Below are positions 1-5,224 of a stretch of 5,224 bases of DNA, one piece after another. Position 1 is the stretch's first letter. Each line of letters opens with the position of its first letter. A program made the translations under genes and the position numbers. The DNA comes from Deltaproteobacteria bacterium (GTDB taxonomy: Bacteria; Desulfobacterota; SM23-61), in contig JAOUFX010000284.1 of assembly GCA_029857975.1 (NCBI GenBank), forward strand, positions 1 to 5,224, written 5' to 3'. The notes beneath the pieces are model-generated. The model was given only the letters and a program-made list of their open reading frames with translations, did not search any database and was not told where the DNA came from.

Positions 1-1508
1 GGATGACCAAGATCACCGAGGAAACTTATAACTTGGTTCTCCGTCTTAAGGGTACGATCAGCGGGGAACATGGGGACGGGCTCTTACGAACGGCTTATGT
101 ACCCAGACAGTACCCTCAACTTTATCCTGCTTTTGTAGCATTGAAAGACCTCTTCGATCCTCAAAGAATCCTGAACCCCGGCCGGGTGGTGGGAGAGGAC
201 CCCGGCCTTCTGAGCAAGAACCTGAAATATGGCAGTGGTTATCAGCCGCAGCCAACGGGAAGTTCTTTCGATGAGGAGCCGCTGCGCACCGAAGTCGAGA
301 GCTGCCACGGCTGCGGTAAATGCCGTTCCTACTGTCCGATCGCCATCGAGACGCATGAAGAAATCTCCCTGGGCCGGGCCAAAGCCGTCTTGCTCCGGGA
401 ATTGATCTCGGGTAGGTTAGATCCCGGGTTATTCATGGCCTCCGATGAATTGAAAGCGGTGATGGAGGGGTGTGTGAATTGCAAGCGGTGCCTCACGGAA
501 TGTCCCACCGGCGTGGATATTCCCTGGATCGCCCTGCAAGCCCGGGCGCATTGCGTGCAAGTAAAAGGCCAATCCTTCCAGGACCGGTTTATCTCCAACA
601 CCCACCTGGCCTGCCGAGTAGGAAGCGCCTTCGCTCCTGCGACCAACCTGGCATTTTCCTGGCAGCCGGCCCGGGCCATCATGGAATCAACCCTGGGGTT
701 AGATCGCCGGAGAAAGCTGCCCCCCTTTGCCCGGAAAAACTTCCGCAGCCTTTATAAATCCGGATCCCCCCGCCATGGCCAGGCAGCCTATTTCCTGAGC
801 TGCTTTGCCAATTACAACGACCCGCAAGGGGAAGCCTTGGCAACCTGCGAAGTTCTGGAGCGGAATGGGTTCGGCGTCGAACTCCCCGACTTGGCATGCT
901 GCGGCATCGCCCGCATATCCTCCGGCGCTTTAGCCTCTGCGGCCCGGGGGGTGCAAAACAACCTGAAAAAAATCCTTACGTACGCGGAAAAGGGCACACC
1001 GCTGATCTTCAGCGAACCCAGTTGCGCGCTGGCCGTGAAGTTTGAATATCCCAGGATCGCCGGAGTAGAGACGACATCGAAAATCATGGCCACCTGTTTT
1101 GAGATCCACCAATTTTTATTCGCGCTCAAAGAAAAGGAGAGATTAAACTTGAATTTCGGAGAGATGTCATTAAAGGTGGGATACCATAACCCTTGCCACC
1201 TTAGAGCCCTGGGCATCTCCCGAGAGCCTGTCGAGCTTCTCAGACTCATTCCGGGTCTCCAGGTTCGAGTCTTCCAGGACCGCTGCTGCGGTTTAGCCGG
1301 CACATTTGGCTTGAAGAAGAAAAACTATGACCTTTCCCTGGAGATCGGGGCCCGTCTCTTCAAGGAAATCCGGGAAAGCGGGGTGGATCAAGTCGTAACC
1401 AGCTGCGGTTCCTGCGCCATGCAGATTGCCCAGGCTACGGGACTGAAAGTGGTCCATCCGGTGACTCTTCTGGCCGAGGCTTACCGGAGGAAAGCTACAA
1501 CTTCTTGA
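1..1508 (+). CDS. FAD-binding oxidase / 4Fe-4S / CCG-domain fusion protein (2-hydroxyacid dehydrogenase type), C-terminal part, 5' end outside window
   Basis: The frame is open from the left edge (first full codon at base 3) to TGA at 1506-1508, and 501 residues are visible. Residues about 15-63 are the end of an FAD-linked oxidase C-terminal domain: the GEHGDG motif at 21-26 and the closing FDPQRILNPG at 51-60. Next come two 4Fe-4S motifs, CxxCxxCxxxCP, at C101/C104/C107/C111 and C157/C160/C163/C167. Two CCG modules follow: C267, C299-C300 and C341, then C398, C428-C429 and C468/C471. The first module ends in a single Cys and the second in a full CxxC. This order matches fused D-lactate or D-2-hydroxyglutarate dehydrogenases (YdiJ-like) and related glycolate oxidase, GlpC and HdrD proteins. 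Such enzymes oxidise a 2-hydroxyacid at FAD and pass electrons through the clusters to a quinone or other acceptor. The exact substrate cannot be read here. The ATG at base 3 lies inside a domain and is not the start; roughly 400-450 N-terminal residues are probably missing. Confidence 0.9.
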   Translation, partial: MTKITEETYNLVLRLKGTISGEHGDGLLRTAYVPRQYPQLYPAFVALKDLFDPQRILNPGRVVGEDPGLLSKNLKYGSGYQPQPTGSSFDEEPLRTEVESCHGCGKCRSYCPIAIETHEEISLGRAKAVLLRELISGRLDPGLFMASDELKAVMEGCVNCKRCLTECPTGVDIPWIALQARAHCVQVKGQSFQDRFISNTHLACRVGSAFAPATNLAFSWQPARAIMESTLGLDRRRKLPPFARKNFRSLYKSGSPRHGQAAYFLSCFANYNDPQGEALATCEVLERNGFGVELPDLACCGIARISSGALASAARGVQNNLKKILTYAEKGTPLIFSEPSCALAVKFEYPRIAGVETTSKIMATCFEIHQFLFALKEKERLNLNFGEMSLKVGYHNPCHLRALGISREPVELLRLIPGLQVRVFQDRCCGLAGTFGLKKKNYDLSLEIGARLFKEIRESGVDQVVTSCGSCAMQIAQATGLKVVHPVTLLAEAYRRKATTS

Positions 1509-2013
1509 AAGCGGCCGTGGCTTTGCGCTTCGCTTTGGGGAGGCGATGGGAGGGTCCCTTTTTCGTCGGAGCCACGGAGCGCAAAGGGGCCATAGGATCC
1601 TCCCGACTTCCTTTCAAGGCATAGAACTGGGCCATTTCCATTTTTTCGGCCAAATCAGATACCGATATTGTTATGGCGCCTTTCTTCTCGGCGAAGAGGG
1701 CTACGTCCCGGTCTGAGGTTACGACTGTAATCCCTCCGCGTTTTTCCGAGGCCAGGCGCTTGAGAACCTCATCTGCTTTCTCCCCCGGTTTGGAAAAGAT
1801 TACATCGATCCCCCCGATTCGCTCCCGATGCCCGGCCCAACGCCCTTCTTGCCAGCCATCGAAAACCACTATAATGGAATGCCCTTTAAGGCGCTTGTAA
1901 TGCCTTAATTGTTCACACAGACCCTCTCGGCCTTTCCGGAGCTCGATCTGCTCGAGCCTTCGCAATTCAGGGGATTGTTTGATGAAGTTGTATCCATCGA
2001 CGGCAATGATCAT
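1495..2013 (-). CDS. YacP-like NYN (PIN-like) domain protein, predicted ribonuclease
   Basis: A complete 172-residue protein, ATG at 2013-2011 and TAG at 1497-1495. The N-terminus is a beta strand ending in DGYNF (D6, N9), the hallmark of NYN domains. Further acidic positions expected in the metal site are D52 in VVFDGW, E78 and D81 in the PGEKADE segment, and D101/D103 in TSDRD. This pattern and the length fit the YacP family, whose Bacillus member Rae1 cleaves mRNA in the ribosomal A site; whether this protein has the same target is inference. Residues 140-172 form a tail with ten Lys/Arg and no acidic residue, plausible for RNA or ribosome contact. A GAGAGGG Shine-Dalgarno precedes the ATG. 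The 3' end overlaps the convergent dehydrogenase gene by 14 bases. The gene upstream (UPF0182) is divergent, so this gene is probably transcribed alone within the window. Confidence 0.88.
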   Translation of the reverse strand: MIIAVDGYNFIKQSPELRRLEQIELRKGREGLCEQLRHYKRLKGHSIIVVFDGWQEGRWAGHRERIGGIDVIFSKPGEKADEVLKRLASEKRGGITVVTSDRDVALFAEKKGAITISVSDLAEKMEMAQFYALKGSREDPMAPLRSVAPTKKGPSHRLPKAKRKATAAFKKL

Positions 2014-2017
2014 AATT

Positions 2018-2025
2018 CCCTCTCT
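2018..2025 (-). promoter_or_regulatory. Ribosome binding site of the NYN-domain gene
   Basis: Read on the minus strand, AGAGAGGG lies four bases before the ATG at 2013. It contains a GAGG core complementary to the 16S rRNA 3' end. It supports this start, which also puts the DGYN motif at the usual place a few residues from the N-terminus. Confidence 0.6.
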
Positions 2026-2066
2026 TCACCGCAGACCCAGATTGTCGCCAAGGTGATAAAAGGCAA

Positions 2067-2095
2067 TTGTGAAGGCTGGCGCCATTTGATATACT
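2067..2095 (+). promoter_or_regulatory. Predicted sigma70-type promoter of the UPF0182 gene
   Basis: The -35 element is TTGTGA (2067-2072, four of six consensus bases). The -10 element is TATACT (2090-2095, five of six), preceded by TG at 2087-2088 as in extended -10 promoters. The spacer is exactly 17 bases. Transcription would begin near 2101-2104, giving a leader of about 44 bases before the ATG at 2146. The perfect 8-base palindrome TGGCGCCA (2077-2084) sits in the spacer and could be an operator, though one this short may be chance. The call is by eye, without scoring. Confidence 0.55.
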
Positions 2096-2133
2096 TTGGC
2101 ATATTACCTTACAAACCCCGCAAGACGCAAGAG

Positions 2134-2138
2134 AGGAG
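2134..2138 (+). promoter_or_regulatory. Ribosome binding site fixing the UPF0182 start at 2146
   Basis: AGGAG lies seven bases before the ATG at 2146-2148, a near-ideal Shine-Dalgarno and spacing. It decides between this start and the in-frame ATG at 1909, which would place 105 bases of coding sequence on top of the opposite-strand NYN gene. Confidence 0.75.
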
Positions 2139-2145
2139 AAAAGTA

Positions 2146-4887
2146 ATGAGCCCCAAAAGAACCCCTGGAACCCCCCTGCCGCCCCTGCGCAAGGCCATGG
2201 GAGTCCTCATCCTTATTGCCGGTTTTGTTCTGCTTACGCTACTCTGGCGGGCGGTCGAAATGATCACCGATTGGTTCTGGTTCCAGGAAGTGGGCTACCA
2301 AAAGGTTTTTACCGTCACCTTTTTAACGCAGATGAAAGCAGCCGCGATCTTCGGAATTGCCTTCTTCGTGATTTTTTACCTGAACCTTTTCCTGGCCAGT
2401 CGCCTTTCCTCCCGGGGATACTGGGTGGATCAAAATGACCTGATCCATATTCCCCCCTGGGAATCCGGGAATCAGCCGATGGGAGCGTTGATTCTCGTAG
2501 GTTCCGTTCTTTTCACCATCTTTGCGGCGCTGCGCGGGTCGGCTCAATGGGAAAACTACCTGCGCTTTTTCAACCCCACCTCTTTTGGCATTGCCGACCC
2601 GCTTTTCAACCGGGACATCGGCTTCTACGTGTTTCAATTGCCTTTTCTCAAATATCTTTACGGCTGGCTGATGACTGTTTTGATTGTGACCGCCATCGCT
2701 TCCGCTCTGCTCTATTTTCTCCGTAGGTCTTTCCAATTCATCCCCCCCCAGACCGTACGGGTGGCCCCGGCGGCTCGGATCCATCTTGTGGTATTAACCG
2801 CGGTCGTATTCTTTTTGGGCACCTGGGGGGCCTGGCTGGAGTTGAACGAAATCCTCTTTGTCAAGCGGGGAGTGGTTTTTGGTCCCGGGTATACGGATGT
2901 TACTACCCAGGTGTGGATGCTCAAGGTATTGATGGGAGTCACTATTTTTTGCGGCCTGTCCATTCTTTCCCTGGTCTTCCGCCGAGACTGGAGGCTTCCG
3001 GCCGTCGGGATAGCGGCTTTTTTAGCTGTCCTTGTGGTGGGCATGGGAATTTATCCCTCGCTGATCCAGAAATTCAAAGTGGTACCCAACGAGATCGTCC
3101 TGGAGAAGCCCTATATCGAACAAAACATTAAGTATACCCGCCTGGCTTACCAGTTGAATACCATGGAGGATCGGGAATTTCCAGCGGAAGAAAGCCTGAC
3201 CCGGGAAGATTTGCGGCGCAATGACCTGACCGTCAAGAACATTCGTCTCTGGGATCATGCCCCCCTGCTTATGACCTACGGCCAATTGCAGGAGATGCGC
3301 ACCTATTACAAATTCATTGATGTGGACAACGACCGGTATATCATCAACGGAGAATACCGCCAGGTTATGCTCTCTCCGCGGGAGCTCTCCTATGCCGCTT
3401 TACCCGCGCGTACCTGGGTTAACGAGCACCTGACTTACACCCATGGCTACGGAGCCGTCCTGGGTCCGGTGAATCGCATTACCCGCGAAGGGTTGCCAGA
3501 ATTCTTCATTAAAGATATCCCACCGATTTCCTCGGCCGATATTAAGGTCACCCGCTCGGAGATTTACTACGGAGAAATTGCCAACGATTTCGTCTTCGTC
3601 CATACGAAACGGCCGGAGTTTGACTATCCCGTGGGCGATAAGAACGTCTATACCCAGTACACTGGCAAGGGGGGAGTACCGCTCTCCTTTTGGAAAAAAC
3701 TGATTTTTGCCATTCGCTTCGGGTCTTTCACCATCCTCCTTTCCAATGACATCACCTCGGAAAGCCGGGTCATGTATTACCGCAAGATCAGCGAGCGGGT
3801 CAACAAGGTGGCCCCTTTCATCCGTCTGGATTCCGATCCCTATCTGGTCATTTCCCCGGAAGGGCGTCTGCTCTGGTTTTTGGACGGGTACACCAAGACG
3901 GACCGTTTTCCCTATTCGGAGCCCGTCCGTAATATGGGCAATTACATCCGCAACTCGGTCAAGGCCGTGGTGGACGCCTACGAAGGATCGGTAAAGCTTT
4001 ATATCAGTGATCCCACCGACCCCATCATTCAAACCTACGCTAAAATTTTCCCCGGCATCCTTAGGCCCCTTGAGGAGATGCCCGCGGAATTGCGCAGTCA
4101 TATCCGTTATCCCCCCGGGTTACTTGCCATCCAGGCCCGGATGTACAACACTTATCACATGCAAGACCCCCAGGTTTTTTACAACAAAGAAGACCTGTGG
4201 TCCATCCCCCGGAAGCCCGGGCAGGGCGGCGAGCAGGAAATGCAGCCCTACTACACCATCATGAGGCTCCCTGATGAAAAGAGAGAAGAGTTTGTCCTCC
4301 TTTTTCCCTTCACCCCCAGCCGTAAGGATAATATGTCGGCCTGGCTGGCCGCGCGCTGCGATGCCCCGCACTACGGCAAGGTGGTGGTCTACCGCTTCCC
4401 GAAACAAAAGCTCATTTATGGACCACGGCAGATCGAAGCCCGGATCGACCAGGACGCGGAGATTTCCAAACAGCTCTCTCTCTGGAACCAGCGGGGTTCC
4501 CAGGTAATCCGCGGCAACCTGCTGGCCATCCCCATCGAAAAATCTATTCTTTATGTTGAACCCCTCTATTTGGCTGCCGACAAGGGCGGGCTTCCGGAGT
4601 TGAAACGGGTTATCGTGGCTTTCGGAAATACCCTGGCCATGGAGGAAAACTTGGAACTTTCCTTGCAAAAAGTCTTCGGGGGCGAATTGATCAAGGAAAA
4701 GGAGGTTTCAAGGATAGCTGCGGCCACGGCTCCCGCAAGGGAAAAGTCCGACTGGCAGATCGCTGGGGAAGCTCTCGCGCATTACCGTAAAGCCCAGGAA
4801 TTCCTGCGGCAGGGGGACTGGGGAGGCTACGGCGACGAATTGAAGAAAATGGAAGAAGTGCTTAAGAGCTTAGAAAAAAGAAAATAA
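2146..4887 (+). CDS. UPF0182 family integral membrane protein, function unknown
   Basis: A 913-residue protein from ATG 2146 to TAA 4885-4887, within the usual 900-1000 residue range of UPF0182. A short basic N-terminus is followed by seven hydrophobic segments at about 18-36, 64-84, 112-129, 168-191, 211-230, 257-277 and 283-302. Residues from about 305 to the end are soluble and probably extracytoplasmic, as predicted for the family. Family-typical stretches include DWFWFQEVGY (42-51), FNPTSFGIADPLF with RDIGFYVFQLPF (142-167), PNEIVLEKPYI (314-324), RPEFDYP (489-495), GGVPLSFW (509-516), ITSESRVMYYRKI (536-548), NYIRNSVKAVVDAY (599-612) and HMQDPQVFYN (671-680). Residues 871-913 look helical and charged, rich in Lys and Glu. 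No enzymatic motif is recognised and no function is established for the family. A start at 1909 would add 79 residues with no membrane or family signal and overlap the NYN gene. The gene has its own predicted promoter, and the stop codon abuts an inverted repeat. Confidence 0.93.
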   Translation: MSPKRTPGTPLPPLRKAMGVLILIAGFVLLTLLWRAVEMITDWFWFQEVGYQKVFTVTFLTQMKAAAIFGIAFFVIFYLNLFLASRLSSRGYWVDQNDLIHIPPWESGNQPMGALILVGSVLFTIFAALRGSAQWENYLRFFNPTSFGIADPLFNRDIGFYVFQLPFLKYLYGWLMTVLIVTAIASALLYFLRRSFQFIPPQTVRVAPAARIHLVVLTAVVFFLGTWGAWLELNEILFVKRGVVFGPGYTDVTTQVWMLKVLMGVTIFCGLSILSLVFRRDWRLPAVGIAAFLAVLVVGMGIYPSLIQKFKVVPNEIVLEKPYIEQNIKYTRLAYQLNTMEDREFPAEESLTREDLRRNDLTVKNIRLWDHAPLLMTYGQLQEMRTYYKFIDVDNDRYIINGEYRQVMLSPRELSYAALPARTWVNEHLTYTHGYGAVLGPVNRITREGLPEFFIKDIPPISSADIKVTRSEIYYGEIANDFVFVHTKRPEFDYPVGDKNVYTQYTGKGGVPLSFWKKLIFAIRFGSFTILLSNDITSESRVMYYRKISERVNKVAPFIRLDSDPYLVISPEGRLLWFLDGYTKTDRFPYSEPVRNMGNYIRNSVKAVVDAYEGSVKLYISDPTDPIIQTYAKIFPGILRPLEEMPAELRSHIRYPPGLLAIQARMYNTYHMQDPQVFYNKEDLWSIPRKPGQGGEQEMQPYYTIMRLPDEKREEFVLLFPFTPSRKDNMSAWLAARCDAPHYGKVVVYRFPKQKLIYGPRQIEARIDQDAEISKQLSLWNQRGSQVIRGNLLAIPIEKSILYVEPLYLAADKGGLPELKRVIVAFGNTLAMEENLELSLQKVFGGELIKEKEVSRIAAATAPAREKSDWQIAGEALAHYRKAQEFLRQGDWGGYGDELKKMEEVLKSLEKRK

Positions 4888-5058
4888 CTTTTTGCCACAG
4901 AGGTCACCGAGCACACAGAGTTAAAATAAAAATCAAAATAACAGCAGAAATTTTACAATTGCGATTTTTTTCATCAATTTTTCTTTGTATTTTACGTTTT
5001 AGGTTATTGGTTTAGATTCAGAGATCTCTGTGTTCTCTGTGACCTCTGTGGCTAAAAG
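4888..5058. repeat. Long imperfect inverted repeat with CACAGAG-type arms and AT-rich centre
   Basis: The arms are 4888-4920 and 5026-5058, pairing at 30 of 33 positions; mismatches are one T-T and two C-T. Within each arm a 9-base unit of the form NNCACAGAG occurs three times: 4894-4902, 4903-4911 and 4912-4920 on the plus strand, and 5052-5026 on the minus strand. The middle 9-mer of the left arm is degenerate (CACCGAG). The 105-base centre (4921-5025) is about 22% GC by my count, far below the flanking genes, and holds no gene I can support. A 12-base palindrome, CAGAGATCTCTG (5019-5030), spans the inner edge of the right arm. The element begins right after the UPF0182 stop codon and ends within the selB ribosome binding site. 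In RNA it would form a long stem, but no T-tract follows either arm, so it is not a classical intrinsic terminator. A dispersed repeat or small non-autonomous element is the likeliest reading. Confidence 0.85.
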
Positions 5059-5060
5059 GA
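5054..5060 (+). promoter_or_regulatory. Ribosome binding site of selB, overlapping the repeat end
   Basis: AAAAGGA ends eight bases before the ATG at 5069. Its first five bases belong to the right arm of the inverted repeat, so folding of the repeat in mRNA could hide part of this site. An in-frame GTG at 5048 is an alternative start, but it would add seven residues ahead of the usual SelB N-terminus and has no comparable ribosome binding site. Confidence 0.6.
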
Positions 5061-5068
5061 TTGGTTTT

Positions 5069-5224
5069 ATGAAACGCATCGTCCTGGGAACGGCTGGACA
5101 CATCGACCACGGGAAAACCACGTTGATTAAAGCCCTGACGGGTGTGGACTGCGACCGCCTCAAAGAGGAAAAAGAGCGGGGGATTACCATCGAACTGGGC
5201 TTCACCTCCATGGTTCTGCCCAGC
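5069..5224 (+). CDS. selB: Selenocysteine-specific translation elongation factor SelB, N-terminal part, 3' end outside window
   Basis: The first 52 codons of a translational GTPase, open to the window edge. The P-loop GHIDHGKT is at residues 10-17, right after a first strand (RIVLGTA), the SelB spacing with almost no N-terminal extension. Residues 25-45 carry the switch I region: [11 protein letters not shown], then RGITIELGF with the invariant Thr at 40. The combination of [12 protein letters not shown] and [10 protein letters not shown] separates SelB from EF-Tu and IF2. SelB carries selenocysteinyl-tRNA(Sec) to the ribosome at UGA codons marked by a SECIS hairpin, so the organism is expected to make selenoproteins and to have selA, selC and selD elsewhere; none is visible here. 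The C-terminal winged-helix domains lie beyond the window. The ATG at 5069 is chosen for its ribosome binding site and family fit. Confidence 0.93.
   Translation, partial: MKRIVLGTAGHIDHGKTTLIKALTGVDCDRLKEEKERGITIELGFTSMVLPS

Noticed and set aside
3..5. ATG at base 3 as the true start of the first gene.
   Set aside because: It falls inside the FAD-linked oxidase C-terminal domain, just before the GEHGDG motif; the real start lies upstream of the window.
1506..1592. Possible selenocysteine readthrough of the dehydrogenase TGA, considered because selB is nearby.
   Set aside because: The second CCG module is already complete with C468/C471 before the stop, and the readthrough frame (about 28 codons to a TAG) shows no family motif and overlaps the NYN gene.
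2014..2145. Minus-strand promoter for the NYN gene in the divergent region.
   Set aside because: Candidate pairs such as TTGTAA with TATATC (15-base spacing) or TTGCGT with TAATAT (18-base spacing) are too weak or badly spaced to annotate.
3400..4101. A 233-codon minus-strand open frame inside UPF0182.
   Set aside because: It lies wholly antisense to conserved UPF0182 blocks, has no recognisable domain, and is the kind of shadow frame that GC-rich codon use produces.
4921..5025. selB promoter in the AT-rich centre of the repeat.
   Set aside because: Near-matches such as TTGTAT at 4985-4990 have no suitable -10 hexamer at 16-18 bases; in DNA this AT-rich such matches are expected by chance.
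4888..5058. Intrinsic terminator for UPF0182.
   Set aside because: The stem is far longer than usual with a 105-base loop, and no T-tract follows the stem on either strand.
4999..5211. A 70-codon open frame on the minus strand across the repeat and the start of selB.
   Set aside because: It is antisense to clear selB codons, and its C-terminal end is simply a translation of the CACAGAG repeat ([12 protein letters not shown]), a well-known source of spurious genes.

Overview
The window looks like chromosomal DNA of an anaerobic bacterium, most plausibly a member of the former Deltaproteobacteria (Desulfobacterota, Syntrophales-like). This rests on a fused FAD/iron-sulfur/CCG dehydrogenase, a UPF0182 membrane protein, a selB gene (so the cell is expected to use selenocysteine) and an inverted repeat built from CACAGAG units, a repeat style I associate with such genomes. 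The taxonomic call is inference only. Coding DNA is moderately GC-rich. The one markedly AT-rich stretch lies between the last two genes.

Layout. (1) Bases 1-1508, plus strand: the C-terminal half of a fused FAD-linked oxidase with two 4Fe-4S clusters and two cysteine-rich CCG modules. Its N-terminal half lies outside the window. (2) 1495-2013, minus strand: a complete 172-residue YacP-type NYN/PIN-like predicted ribonuclease. It converges on gene 1 with a 14-base overlap of the 3' ends. (3) 2014-2145: a 132-base divergent intergenic region with a good sigma70-type promoter (2067-2095) and a Shine-Dalgarno for the next gene. (4) 2146-4887, plus strand: a complete 913-residue UPF0182 protein with seven membrane segments and a large soluble C-terminal part, function unknown. 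An open frame reaches back to 1909, but the promoter, the ribosome binding site and the overlap with gene 2 all favour 2146. (5) 4888-5058: a long imperfect inverted repeat, two 33-base arms around a 105-base AT-rich centre. It runs from the base after the UPF0182 stop codon into the selB ribosome binding site. (6) 5069 to the window end: the first 52 codons of selB, the selenocysteine-specific elongation factor.

The genes do not form one obvious pathway. Gene 1 is energy or carbon metabolism (2-hydroxyacid oxidation), gene 2 is probably RNA turnover, gene 3 is an uncharacterised membrane protein and gene 4 is selenoprotein translation. UPF0182 and selB share a strand but are separated by the repeat, so co-transcription is uncertain. 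I see no CRISPR array, tRNA, rRNA, transposase or phage gene, and no convincing evidence of a new multi-gene system. The least explained items are the repeat placed exactly between UPF0182 and selB, and the UPF0182 protein itself.
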